DNA of 64,000 bases from an uncultured Bacilli bacterium (GCA_934162445.1 CAKPIT010000006.1:27429-91428); one strand, 5' to 3'. Numbered from the stretch's first letter, positions 26,560 through 35,713 are shown. Made by a program: numbers and translations. Notes: generated by a model from the letters alone, not told the origin.

Positions 26560-27512
26560 TGGAAAGTTTTTGTCTTGAAAAAAATGGGGCCACTGTTCGT
26601 TATATCAGTGATATTCCCCTAAAAGATTATTACCTTAACACTAAAGATAAATTAGAATTCTTTGATGCGAAAGTTATAAGTGATAATAAAGATATTACAC
26701 ATACTATTTACTATCAAAACAAAACCACCAAAAAAGTCTTACTAGTAGATGCTAATACTATTTATATCAATTATCCCTTCGAAAAATTATCCGAACAAAT
26801 TATATTATATATGGGCTACCACTTCTTAGAAAAACAGTTTGGGGAACAAGGCCTTGCCTCATGTCACTCTGCCTGCGTTGAAAAAGATGATTCCGCCACT
26901 CTCTTAATTGGTGAAGCCGGAAGTGGTAAAACAAGTCTCGCCCTAAACCTCTGTCAAAATGATAATTTTTCCCTAATCAGTAATGACTTAACCCTAATTG
27001 GTCTTGAAAGTAACACCTTAAAAGCTTTTGGAGGAACTAAATTTATCAATCTAAGACGTGATAGTGTTAAAGAAAATATGCCTTCATTAAATCATTTATT
27101 TCAAAACGAAGAAGGCTGGAGTGAAAAAGTAAATGTCTTAGCCAAAGAAATCGGCCTAAAAGAAACTACTACCAAAAAAGAAATCAAAAACATTATCACT
27201 ATTCATACTGATAACCGCCTTGATAAAATTACCATAAAAAAGGGCGATACATGGCGCAATAACTTTCTTTTATATCAAAATCTGACCAGTCACATAAGAG
27301 GTCATGCCGCAACCTTCATTGATAACTTGGGCCATCCCATTGCCTATATTCCATCTTTTGATACCGAACAAACCTATAATAAAAGAATGGACATAATTAA
27401 TTATATTAATAATAGTCCTAATTATTACTACATCAGTGGTAATTTAAAAGATAATCTAAATTTCATTAATAATCTATATAAACAAAAAGTAAAAATAAAA
27501 AGGAGAATATAA
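26559..27512 (+). CDS. HPr-kinase-like P-loop protein
   Basis: A 317-residue protein with Walker A GEAGSGKTS at about residues 125-133, in the setting LLIGEAGSGKTSLALNL, followed by ISNDLTLIG. This resembles the HprK C-terminal domain, where the P-loop is followed by an Asp-containing strand. The N-terminal 100 residues are beta-rich and unlike HprK. HprK-like proteins occur in peptide-modification and other accessory clusters, where they may phosphorylate a small molecule or peptide. Here the substrate is unknown. The start overlaps the AdoMet synthetase stop (TAATG), so expression is coupled. Confidence 0.65.
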   Translation: MESFCLEKNGATVRYISDIPLKDYYLNTKDKLEFFDAKVISDNKDITHTIYYQNKTTKKVLLVDANTIYINYPFEKLSEQIILYMGYHFLEKQFGEQGLASCHSACVEKDDSATLLIGEAGSGKTSLALNLCQNDNFSLISNDLTLIGLESNTLKAFGGTKFINLRRDSVKENMPSLNHLFQNEEGWSEKVNVLAKEIGLKETTTKKEIKNIITIHTDNRLDKITIKKGDTWRNNFLLYQNLTSHIRGHAATFIDNLGHPIAYIPSFDTEQTYNKRMDIINYINNSPNYYYISGNLKDNLNFINNLYKQKVKIKRRI

Positions 27513-27515
27513 TCT

Positions 27516-27986
27516 ATGATAGATAAAGATATAATAATAAAAGATAACGAAAATAATTACCGGTTTAACTACCGTGTCGCCGGTGTTTTCTTAAATAATG
27601 ATAAAATATTTTTACAAAAGAGTGAAGAGGATGCTTATTATTCCCTAGTAGGAGGAAGAGTTAAATATAATGAAACTACTAAAGAAGCCTTAATAAGAGA
27701 AGTTAAAGAAGAACTAGGCTTAACACTTAATGAGTCCCAATTAGAATTAATAAATGTTGTCGAAAATTTTTTTACCTATCAAGAAACCAACATTCATGAA
27801 TTATTATTTATCTATAAAATCTTTGATGAAACTCTAAATAGTAAAGATGAAGTAAAAGTATTAGATAAAACTACCGTTACTGATAAATGGTATAATCTAA
27901 AAGATTTAGTAAATATGGATCTTAGACCTAGTATTATTAAAGAAACATTAAATAAAAAAGGAATTATTCATAATATTATTAAATAA
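27516..27986 (+). CDS. Nudix hydrolase
   Basis: A 156-residue protein with a complete Nudix box: GGRVKYNETTKEALI followed by REVKEELGL (residues about 46-69), matching GX5EX7REUXEEXGU. It hydrolyses a nucleoside diphosphate linked to another moiety; the substrate is not predictable. It is the last gene of the glycosyltransferase/AdoMet synthetase operon, three bases after the P-loop gene, behind AAAAGGAGAATA. The serS promoter starts just after its stop. Confidence 0.92.
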   Translation: MIDKDIIIKDNENNYRFNYRVAGVFLNNDKIFLQKSEEDAYYSLVGGRVKYNETTKEALIREVKEELGLTLNESQLELINVVENFFTYQETNIHELLFIYKIFDETLNSKDEVKVLDKTTVTDKWYNLKDLVNMDLRPSIIKETLNKKGIIHNIIK

Positions 27987-27989
27987 CCC

Positions 27990-28018
27990 TTGCAAAAAGT
28001 TTTAATACTCATTATAAT
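27990..28018 (+). promoter_or_regulatory. Promoter of the serS T-box leader
   Basis: TTGCAA (27990-27995) and TATAAT (28013-28018) are separated by 17 bases, immediately upstream of the T-box leader. Confidence 0.75.
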
Positions 28019-28021
28019 ATA

Positions 28022-28213
28022 AATTAAGTCGATGACAAGAGACAATGTTAACCATCTTTATTCAAGAGACTTAGTGGTTGGTGGAAACTAAGATAAAGAC
28101 TTAACTATCTCCTCTTTAGATGATTTATATCCGGTCTTACCGTTATCTAAATTAAGTAAATAAGGATGGCACCGTATTATTTATAATACTCCTTAAAAGC
28201 CATTCTTTTTTTA
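28022..28213 (+). ncRNA. T-box leader (tRNA-sensing riboswitch) of serS
   Basis: A structured leader of about 190 bases ends with the T-box core AGGATGGCACCGTA (28163-28176). A terminator stem follows in which GGATGGC (28164-28170) pairs with GCCATTC (28199-28205) and runs into seven T. Uncharged tRNA-Ser would bind the core and prevent this stem, allowing serS transcription. TCC at 28110-28112 or TCT at 28113-28115 are candidate specifier codons, both Ser; the exact one needs folding. The leader lies directly before seryl-tRNA synthetase, which fits. Confidence 0.9.
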
Positions 28214-28237
28214 TTGTATCGACTAGAAGGAGGAACT

Positions 28238-29518
28238 ATGTTAGATATAAAATTTGTAAGAGAAAACAAAGAAATTGTAAAAGAAAACATTAAAAAGAAA
28301 TTTCAAGATGAAAAATTACCTCTTGTCGATGAAGTAATTGATCTTGATGTTAAAATTAGAGCTTTAAAACAACAAGGAGATACACTAAGACAAAGTCGTA
28401 ATGATATAAGTAGTGAAATTGGTAATTTAATGCGTGATAAGAAAATTGATGAAGCTAATAAAAAGAAAGATGAAGTAAAAACTATCAATGATGAATTAGT
28501 AAAAATTGAAGAAGAAGAAAAGACTTTAAGTGCTAAATTAAAAGAAGATATGATGGTTATTCCAAACATTATGGATAAATCTGTTCCAATTGGTAAAGAT
28601 GATAGTGAAAATGTTGAAGTAGAACGATTTGGAACTCCAAAGGTTCCTGATTATGAAATTCCATATCATGCTGATATTATCATGAATTTAAATGGTATGG
28701 ATAAAGAAGCTGCCGGAAGAACTTCTGGGGAAGGTTTCTATTACTTAACAGGCGATATAGCAAGACTTCATGAAGCTATGATTGCATATGCTAGAGACTA
28801 CATGATTGCTAAAGGATTCACTTACTGTATTCCACCATTCATGATTAGAAGTAATGTTGTCACAGGTGTTATGAGTTTCCCTGAAATGGAAGCTATGATG
28901 TATAAAATAGAAGGGGAGGACTTATATTTAATTGGTACAAGTGAACATTCTATGATTGGTCGTTATAAAGATCAAATCATCAAAGAAGAAAACCTTCCAA
29001 TTACTCTAACATCATACTCACCATGTTTCCGTAAAGAAGGAGGATCTCATGGTCTAGAAGAACGTGGTCTTTACCGTGTTCATCAATTTGAAAAAGAAGA
29101 AATGATCGTTATTTGTAAAGCCGAAGAAGCCATGGACTGGTACAATAAAATGTGGAAATACACGGTTGAAGTCTTTAGAAACATGAACGTTCCTGTTAGA
29201 CAATTAGAGTGCTGTAGTGGTGATCTTGCTGATTTGAAAGTTAAATCATGTGATGTTGAAGCATGGAGTCCAAGACAACAAAAATACTTTGAAGTTGGTA
29301 GCTGTTCAACCCTAGGTGATGCCCAAGCAAGACGTTTAGGAATAAGAGCTAAAGGCGAAAATGGTACTTATTATGTTAATACCTTAAATAATACTGTTGT
29401 TGCTTCTCCTCGTGGCTTAATTGCTGTTATTGAAAATAACTACAATGAAGATGGTAGCATCACTATTCCTGAAGTATTAGTTCCATATATGGGTGGTAAA
29501 AAAGTAATTACCAAATAA
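28238..29518 (+). CDS. serS: Seryl-tRNA synthetase
   Basis: A 426-residue class II synthetase that charges tRNA-Ser. The N-terminal coiled-coil arm (about 30-100) is Lys/Glu-rich. Motif 2 is seen as CFRKEGGSHGLEERGLYRVH, and the motif 3 region ends TYYVNTLNNTVVASPRGLIA. ATG 28238 is chosen because AAGGAGGAACT precedes it and the family begins MLDIKFVREN. Length is normal for the family. It is controlled by the T-box leader and ends at a hairpin terminator. Confidence 0.97.
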   Translation: MLDIKFVRENKEIVKENIKKKFQDEKLPLVDEVIDLDVKIRALKQQGDTLRQSRNDISSEIGNLMRDKKIDEANKKKDEVKTINDELVKIEEEEKTLSAKLKEDMMVIPNIMDKSVPIGKDDSENVEVERFGTPKVPDYEIPYHADIIMNLNGMDKEAAGRTSGEGFYYLTGDIARLHEAMIAYARDYMIAKGFTYCIPPFMIRSNVVTGVMSFPEMEAMMYKIEGEDLYLIGTSEHSMIGRYKDQIIKEENLPITLTSYSPCFRKEGGSHGLEERGLYRVHQFEKEEMIVICKAEEAMDWYNKMWKYTVEVFRNMNVPVRQLECCSGDLADLKVKSCDVEAWSPRQQKYFEVGSCSTLGDAQARRLGIRAKGENGTYYVNTLNNTVVASPRGLIAVIENNYNEDGSITIPEVLVPYMGGKKVITK

Positions 29519-29519
29519 T

Positions 29520-29542
29520 TAAGAGTAGTAATACTCTTTTTT
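29520..29542 (+). terminator. Terminator after serS
   Basis: AAGAGTA (29521-29527) and TACTCTT (29532-29538) pair around GTAA and are followed by a T run. Confidence 0.85.
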
Positions 29543-29633
29543 TATATTTAAAAAGTTATTTCTTCTATTTTCAGCGATACCACCTCGTGTTTAATTTGTC
29601 TTAAAAAAGCTAAACTAAAATTGGTGATATGAT

Positions 29634-29903
29634 ATGAAAAATTCAAACATACGTAAAGCTTTAGGAGACAACGTTAGATATTATCGTTTTAAAATAGGCT
29701 ATACTCAAGAAAAACTTGCCGAATTAACCGATTTAAGTCCAAGATATATTAGTGACATCGAAAATTATAATGGTAATATATCGATTGATACTCTTGAAAA
29801 TATAGCCAAATGTCTAAGAGTAGAATCATATTTTCTCTTAAAAGAAAATCATTATAATCACTTGCCGAAAAGAGTCAATCTAAAACATGAAAAAGTAATA
29901 TAA
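29634..29903 (+). CDS. XRE-family HTH regulator
   Basis: An 89-residue protein consisting of a single Cro/CI-type helix-turn-helix (RFKIGYTQEKLAELTDLSPR, then YISDIENYNGNISIDTLENI) and a short tail. The HTH is of the type that binds as a dimer to short palindromes. It is 50 bases upstream of the soluble VirD4 paralog and in the same direction, so it probably controls that block. No clear promoter was picked out; the 90 bases upstream contain no strong consensus. Confidence 0.88.
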   Translation: MKNSNIRKALGDNVRYYRFKIGYTQEKLAELTDLSPRYISDIENYNGNISIDTLENIAKCLRVESYFLLKENHYNHLPKRVNLKHEKVI

Positions 29904-29953
29904 AAATGAATAGTAATATCTATTTAACCAATAAAGTATTAAGGAGAAAAAAT

Positions 29954-31021
29954 ATGGGAAAAAATTTAATTATATCAGGCAGTACTAATACTGGAAAAAC
30001 TACTAATATCATCTTTCCTATGGTTACAAAGATGATTAATAATAAAGAAAGTTTTATCGTTCTAGATGCCAATTTAGAATATCTTAACAACTATTATAAT
30101 GAACTAAAAAAAGAAGATTATAATACTATAATTTTAAATTTAAAAGATTTAACTAAAAGTGAGGGCTGGAATCCTTTAGAATACTCTTATAATCTATACA
30201 AAAAAGGTAATGAGCGTGAAGCTATAAAATATTTACATGATCAAGCTGAAATAATGTTTTATGAAGGTGAAAAAGTAGATCCTTTCTGGCAAGAAATGGC
30301 CACTAATTATTATCAAGGAGTTGTCCTAGGTCTTTTTGAAGATGCCAAAGAAGATGAAGTTAATCTTAACAGTATCAATTTGATGACTACTACTGGTGAA
30401 GAGAAACTAGATGATACCACTCTCATCAAAAAATATTTTGCCTTAAAAGATCAAAATAGTGCATCCGTTAAATATGCCTCATTTGTGACAAATGCCCCCG
30501 CTGTTACTAAAGGTGGTATTTTATCTGTTTTTAAACAAAAGTTAAGACTTTATGTTAGCCTTGACAGTTTAAGCAGTCTTTTAAATAAAACAACTTTTAG
30601 CTATAATGATATTTTAACAAAGAAAACAGCTATTTTTATAATAACTAATAAAGAAACATCTACTAAAAATAATATTGCAAGCATGTTTATTAAAGAACTA
30701 TTTAGGGTTTTAACAAGTTCAAATATAACCTCAAAATTTAATTTTATTCTTGATAATATTGATATTTTAGATAAAATTTTTGGTCTAGATACCATGTTAG
30801 AATCATCAAAAAATATTCGTTTTATCATTGCTACTCGCTATTATGATGATCTAATTAAAAAATATGGTTCAGCTATTCTTAAATTCAGTCAAAAAATAGA
30901 AAGTGAAACTACTAAAGAATTAACCATCCAAAATAATAATATTCAAATAGACTATCCTAATATGGAACTAAAAAACATAGAAATGTTTAAAATAGAAGAC
31001 TTTATACATTCTAAAAAATAA
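29954..31021 (+). CDS. Soluble VirD4/TraG paralog with altered Walker B
   Basis: A 355-residue protein clearly homologous to the virD4 product of this window: shared blocks include WNPLE, DPFW, GLFEDAKEDE, NLMTT.GEEK-like and KGGILSVF/KGSILSVF segments. It lacks the two N-terminal membrane helices and the acidic C-terminal tail. Walker A is intact (GSTNTGKT near the N-terminus), but the Walker B equivalent reads FILDNIDIL instead of FLLDEFANM, so the catalytic Glu is Asn. ATG 29954 behind AAGGAG is preferred to 29906, which has no site. It could bind ATP without hydrolysis and act as adaptor, regulator or decoy of the coupling protein. Confidence 0.8.
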   Translation: MGKNLIISGSTNTGKTTNIIFPMVTKMINNKESFIVLDANLEYLNNYYNELKKEDYNTIILNLKDLTKSEGWNPLEYSYNLYKKGNEREAIKYLHDQAEIMFYEGEKVDPFWQEMATNYYQGVVLGLFEDAKEDEVNLNSINLMTTTGEEKLDDTTLIKKYFALKDQNSASVKYASFVTNAPAVTKGGILSVFKQKLRLYVSLDSLSSLLNKTTFSYNDILTKKTAIFIITNKETSTKNNIASMFIKELFRVLTSSNITSKFNFILDNIDILDKIFGLDTMLESSKNIRFIIATRYYDDLIKKYGSAILKFSQKIESETTKELTIQNNNIQIDYPNMELKNIEMFKIEDFIHSKK

Positions 31022-31041
31022 TAATTAAAGGTGGGAAGATT

Positions 31042-32466
31042 ATGGATCAAAGTTTTAATTATCATATCCATACATATCTTAACGGATATAGTCCTGTTGC
31101 TATTGTTGAACAAGCAAAAAGAAATGGTCTTATTAGTCTAGGATTTTGTGAGCCTCTTCCAAATCCTGATTTAATCCTTCCTGATGAAGACCATAAACTA
31201 CTTTCTAGTGAGGTTGATACTTATCTTAATTCAATTACTAATTTAGCCAACAATAATCAAGATATGACTATACTAAAAGGTTTTGAAACAGGGTATGATC
31301 CCTTAAAAGAATCATACCTAGGAAAGATGCGTGAACAAGTTGATTACATGATTTTAAATCAACAAACAATTAAAGATGGCCTAACCACATTAACAGGTCA
31401 TAATGATCCAAACTATCCTATTAAATATGCTCATGCTATCTCACAAGCTATAGATAGCGGTATTTTTGATATTATTGCCTCGCCTGATTTATTTATGAAT
31501 TTAAAAGATACTATGGATAGCGATGACAAAAAGAAACTTTTCATAGAAAATAGCCTAATTGCTAGTCAAATAATTTGTGAAAAATCGCGTGATATGGGAC
31601 TACCCCTAGAAATAGATTTAACTAATGCAAATGATGCCTTTTGGAAAGTAGCTAGTGAAATAAAAGGGTTACAAATTATAACTAAAAACGGTAAAGGAAT
31701 GAAAAAAGTAGAAGGCCTTGTTGAATTAATCAAAAGTAATCTTATCAAAGACTATAATCCCAAAAAAGCTCGCGAAAACAATTCAAAACTTCAAACTCTT
31801 TTTCAAAAAACTGGGAGAAAAGCTCTTTGTTTTGCAACTCATTTAGTAAATCAAATAATTACCAAAATATGTTCTAAACTTGATCCTGAAGCCAATAGTG
31901 ATGAAATTATCATGGCTCTTGGCAATGGCTTAAATAGCTTTACTCAAGAATGTAGTAATAATGCTAGTTTAAAAAATAAAAATATTGCTACTGATATCTC
32001 TGGAATTATTGCTAACGATAGACTATCTGTGTCTGCTAAAAAAGCCCAAACTCTTCGAAAAAAGAAAGCTCTTCTTGAAACTAATCAAGTTTTTGTCAAT
32101 CAAAAATCTCTTATTAATAACACGAAACAATCAATAATTACTGCTGCTAATCTCGGCTGTCAAAAACAAGGCGAATTTGTGAATGTAATTACGCAAATGA
32201 CAGAATACCAAACAACTACTGATCAAACCAAAAAAGCTACCATTTCATCCCGTCTTGAAAGTTTTCAAAATAGTAAAGGAAAAGGAAGAAGCATGGGTGA
32301 GACCAAAGGTTATGCTTATCAGCTAAAAAAGCCACCAATCCCTAAAATACCTAATATAAATAATGGCTTTGCTAATTCAAGTCTTCTAGCTTTATTACTA
32401 ACAACAATGATCACCCTAGCAGTCGGACTTGGTTACATCCTAGCCAAAATAAGTATAGGAGGTTAA
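31042..32466 (+). CDS. PHP-domain protein with C-terminal membrane anchor
   Basis: A 474-residue protein. Its first 240 residues resemble PHP-type metal-dependent phosphoesterases such as histidinol-phosphatases (HIHTYLNGYSP with the HxH metal site, GFCEPL, GFETGYDP and a late GLPLEIDL strand). Residues 245-430 are Lys/Asn/Gln-rich and helical. A single hydrophobic segment near the end (LLALLLTTMITLAVGLGYIL) makes it tail-anchored. Normal HisK proteins lack such a tail, so a biosynthetic role is unlikely. It starts 20 bases after the VirD4 paralog behind AAAGGTGGG and belongs to that operon-like block. The substrate is unknown. Confidence 0.65.
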   Translation: MDQSFNYHIHTYLNGYSPVAIVEQAKRNGLISLGFCEPLPNPDLILPDEDHKLLSSEVDTYLNSITNLANNNQDMTILKGFETGYDPLKESYLGKMREQVDYMILNQQTIKDGLTTLTGHNDPNYPIKYAHAISQAIDSGIFDIIASPDLFMNLKDTMDSDDKKKLFIENSLIASQIICEKSRDMGLPLEIDLTNANDAFWKVASEIKGLQIITKNGKGMKKVEGLVELIKSNLIKDYNPKKARENNSKLQTLFQKTGRKALCFATHLVNQIITKICSKLDPEANSDEIIMALGNGLNSFTQECSNNASLKNKNIATDISGIIANDRLSVSAKKAQTLRKKKALLETNQVFVNQKSLINNTKQSIITAANLGCQKQGEFVNVITQMTEYQTTTDQTKKATISSRLESFQNSKGKGRSMGETKGYAYQLKKPPIPKIPNINNGFANSSLLALLLTTMITLAVGLGYILAKISIGG

Positions 32467-32474
32467 GATTATAT

Positions 32475-34850
32475 ATGGTAACATTGCCATTTAATTTAGG
32501 GGGAATAATAAGAGATTCTATTGATGCTTATAGAAGACAAAATAATATACCAGAACCAGATGAGGTTAAGTCTTTAAGTGTTCATAGAAGAAGAGATACT
32601 TTTTTAGAAGAAGAATTTAAATTAGTTAGGGAAATAACCATTGATAAAGAATCAATAAAATATATTGATTTATTTCCAAATATAACTTCCTTAACAATTG
32701 ATGGAATTGCTGAACTAGATGGAGTACAATTCAAACATATTATAGATAAGTATCCTAACCTTGAAAACTTAACAATAAAAGGTCAAGAACAATTACAATT
32801 CTTAGATGTTAGTAAAATGAAAAATCTTAAACATTTAGAATTAGTATCTAATCACAGTTTGCATAGAGTTGTAGGGCTTGATAAAATTGATAGTTTGGAG
32901 CAATTAACATTTTATGATAATTCTACATATTTAAAAGAAGATGAATTATGTGAGATTGTATCTAAGTTATCACAAAATGGTACTCATTGTAATTTAGATG
33001 TTTTATATATGCCTACTATGAATCAAATTGGAATATCCAATCCCCAAAATTTTAATTGGTGTGAATCAGTAGGATTAGGAATATATGGTGATGAACTTAA
33101 ATATGAAACAAAAGAACTTGAAGAAGCAGTAAAAAAAACACAAGAAATTGTTTCTCAATATATTAGGCCAACAGATACTACTATACAAAAATATGCCATT
33201 TTATATCAATGGATGTGTGAAAATGTAAGATATGATTATGAATCACTTGATAGTGATCATATACATAAAGAGCAAGGTAAAAGTATTGGTCAATTAGGTG
33301 GAACAAATGGAACAGTCAACGGTTTAGTTTATAGAAGTTGTATATGTGAGGGATATTCTAAATCAATGCAAATGCTATTAAAATTATGTGGAATACCATC
33401 TTTTGACGTGAGTTGTATTACGGAAGATCCTAAAAAAATAATGCCATCGTGGGATGGTAAAAAAAAGATGCATGTGGGTAATCATTCAATATTAAAAGTT
33501 AATATAGATGGTAAGTGTTATTACAGTGATGTTACTTGGGATGCAAATAATTTTCAACATGGCGAAAAAAGACAATACTTTTTACTTTCTAAAAAGGATA
33601 TAACATCAGATCATAAATTAGTTGGTGAAGATCGTGTTTTTGCAGCATTAAAAAGTATTTCTAGCCAAGAATTTCAAGAATTAATGAAATTTGCTCAAGA
33701 AAGAATGGAGAGTGTTAATAAAAAATTGGAGGAAAAGGCTAAAATGAAAAAGACGCCACAAGAGAGATTAACTGATATAAATAAGCAATTAGAACAATTA
33801 AGACAACAATATGGGGTTATAGGAAAACAAATTGAAGATTTAATGATTAAAAATCAGAAATCTCCTATTCCAAATTACCAAGAACAATTAGCAAAATTAA
33901 CCAGTCAACGAGATACAATTAGTGCTAGTATAACAACCAAAAATAGTTCTAAAAAAACGTATGAATGGATTGTGCAAAATGAACGAGAAACTGAACATAA
34001 AAATAAAATTGCCCAAGTTGAAAGATTATTAGGAATTCATATAACATCAAATGCAGGATTTGTTTATGATAATGAATTACAAGTTCCTAGATCAGTTTCA
34101 AAAGATACTGCAACTTTAAGAAGAGAACAAGGGGCAATAAATAAAGAGTTAGAACAATTATATTATGATGGTGAGTTAGATTTAAAAACATATAATAGTA
34201 TGAAAATGGAAGTATTAAGAGAATATGATTCTATGGTAGCAAAAGCACCAAAACCTACTAAATCACCAACAAGAGATGAATCATCTTTTACTCAGCAACA
34301 GGAACAAAATCCAACTCCAGTACAACACCCATATATAAATCCAGATATTAGAAAAAAAGTTGAAGAAAGAGCAGACAACAATAAAAAAGAAGCGGAAATT
34401 AATAAAGAATTAAATCCCTTTCCTCTCCCATTTTCCAAAGTCGTTACTACTAGTAAACCAAAAGACTGTGTAAAACCTCCCTCAAAAGAAGAAGAAAAAA
34501 TAAAAATGGCTGAAAAATTAAATCGCGAAAGAGAATATGAACGACAAAAACAGGCTGCAAGAAAAGCTGAAGAAGCAAAACGTCAGGAAAGATTAAAGCA
34601 AGAACAAGAAAAACAGCAAAAACAAAATATTGCTATTGAACAAGAAAACAAACTAAAACAAGAAAAAGAAAAATTAGAAGCTGAAAGAAGGGAACTGCGA
34701 AGAAAACAATTTTTAGAACGTGAACGAAAGATGAATCTAAATAGAAAAAATACTCTTTCTTTTGATGATTTAATTAATAAAAGCCAAGAACTTGAACAAG
34801 AAAATATTCAAGAAATGGAACAGGAAGAAGATCTTGGTATGCAAATGTAA
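32475..34850 (+). CDS. Transglutaminase-like protein with Leu-rich front and coiled-coil tail
   Basis: A 791-residue protein. Residues about 40-150 have Leu-rich repeat-like spacing (ITSLTIDGIAEL, LENLTIKG, LKHLELVSN). A transglutaminase/papain-like domain follows (about 235-375): the likely Cys is in RSCICEGYSKSMQ, the His in GNHSILKV and the Asp in YYSDVTWDANNF, giving a complete Cys-His-Asp set. From about 410 the sequence is coiled coil, becoming very Lys/Glu/Gln-rich near the end. No signal peptide is seen. It could be a cytosolic peptidase-like enzyme or a secreted effector with a charged C-terminal signal; the latter is speculation from context. Confidence 0.7.
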   Translation: MVTLPFNLGGIIRDSIDAYRRQNNIPEPDEVKSLSVHRRRDTFLEEEFKLVREITIDKESIKYIDLFPNITSLTIDGIAELDGVQFKHIIDKYPNLENLTIKGQEQLQFLDVSKMKNLKHLELVSNHSLHRVVGLDKIDSLEQLTFYDNSTYLKEDELCEIVSKLSQNGTHCNLDVLYMPTMNQIGISNPQNFNWCESVGLGIYGDELKYETKELEEAVKKTQEIVSQYIRPTDTTIQKYAILYQWMCENVRYDYESLDSDHIHKEQGKSIGQLGGTNGTVNGLVYRSCICEGYSKSMQMLLKLCGIPSFDVSCITEDPKKIMPSWDGKKKMHVGNHSILKVNIDGKCYYSDVTWDANNFQHGEKRQYFLLSKKDITSDHKLVGEDRVFAALKSISSQEFQELMKFAQERMESVNKKLEEKAKMKKTPQERLTDINKQLEQLRQQYGVIGKQIEDLMIKNQKSPIPNYQEQLAKLTSQRDTISASITTKNSSKKTYEWIVQNERETEHKNKIAQVERLLGIHITSNAGFVYDNELQVPRSVSKDTATLRREQGAINKELEQLYYDGELDLKTYNSMKMEVLREYDSMVAKAPKPTKSPTRDESSFTQQQEQNPTPVQHPYINPDIRKKVEERADNNKKEAEINKELNPFPLPFSKVVTTSKPKDCVKPPSKEEEKIKMAEKLNREREYERQKQAARKAEEAKRQERLKQEQEKQQKQNIAIEQENKLKQEKEKLEAERRELRRKQFLERERKMNLNRKNTLSFDDLINKSQELEQENIQEMEQEEDLGMQM

Positions 34851-34870
34851 TATAAAGGAGAATAAATAAA

Positions 34871-35635
34871 ATGACTGAAAAATTTTCAAAAGTTATAGAC
34901 TTATTTAAAGAAAAAACTAAAAAAGATTGTTACAAAATTGATTTGGTAGTAGACTCTCCAACCATATTAGATGACAAAATAGGGGGCCTTCCTTATTTGC
35001 CAATTGGTGAGCCATATCCTAAAGATAAAGAGGGTAACAACCTAGCATTACTTCTACAAGTTAACTTGAAAAATATTGATTTGCCGGGTTATCCTAAAAA
35101 TGGTATTTTAGAAATATTTACCGATAAAGATGTTAAATATCCTATTGAATATGTTATCAAATATTTTCAAGAAGGTTTAGACTACCAAACCACCTTACCA
35201 CAAATTGATTTAAGTAATTATATTGTTAACACTGCATATAAAATAAAATTAACTAAAGACGTATGTTATATGCCTCTTAACGATTATCGTTTTATAAAAA
35301 CCTTTACACCAATTGTAAATAAAGAATTTGCCACTAATCTATCAAGTTATGCTGATTTAGATAAATACTTTCAAGATTTTGCATGGTATGATAAAGTTAT
35401 TAATAGTCTTAATAATCCATCTATAACAATCGGAGGATACGCTGATTTTGTCCAATATGATCCAAGAAGTAATATAAAAGAAAATAAAGATGAATGTTTA
35501 TTTAAATTAGATTCATGGCTTGATCCTTCTAAATTTCATATTGGGGATATGGGTATCTTATCTGTTTTAATATCAAATAAAGATATTGAACATAAAGATT
35601 TTCAAAGGGCTACTATCGATTATGATTGTTACTAA
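34871..35635 (+). CDS. DUF1963 (YwqG-like) protein
   Basis: A 254-residue protein with the DUF1963 pattern: DKIGGLPYLPIGEPYPKDKEG, then LALLLQVNLKNI, GILEIFTD, and a C-terminal GGYADFVQYDPR with GDMGILSVLI. The family is cytosolic, of unknown function, and often occurs near toxin or effector genes, where some members are proposed immunity proteins. It sits 20 bases after the transglutaminase-like gene, so an antidote role for that protein is possible but unproven. A good site, AAAGGAGAATAA, precedes the ATG. Confidence 0.85.
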   Translation: MTEKFSKVIDLFKEKTKKDCYKIDLVVDSPTILDDKIGGLPYLPIGEPYPKDKEGNNLALLLQVNLKNIDLPGYPKNGILEIFTDKDVKYPIEYVIKYFQEGLDYQTTLPQIDLSNYIVNTAYKIKLTKDVCYMPLNDYRFIKTFTPIVNKEFATNLSSYADLDKYFQDFAWYDKVINSLNNPSITIGGYADFVQYDPRSNIKENKDECLFKLDSWLDPSKFHIGDMGILSVLISNKDIEHKDFQRATIDYDCY

Positions 35636-35684
35636 AAACTAAGTATAAAAACAAGCAAAAAAGCCATACTATCAATAGGTCAAT

Positions 35685-35713
35685 TTGACAAAATAACTCG
35701 TGTATGGTATAAT
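35685..35713 (+). promoter_or_regulatory. Perfect consensus promoter for the ankyrin gene
   Basis: TTGACA (35685-35690) and TATAAT (35708-35713) are exactly 17 bases apart. Such a complete match is rare in this window and predicts strong constitutive expression. Confidence 0.9.

Noticed and set aside
31042..32466. Ordinary histidinol-phosphatase of histidine synthesis
   Set aside because: The membrane tail, long polar insert and absence of any other histidine gene nearby argue against it.
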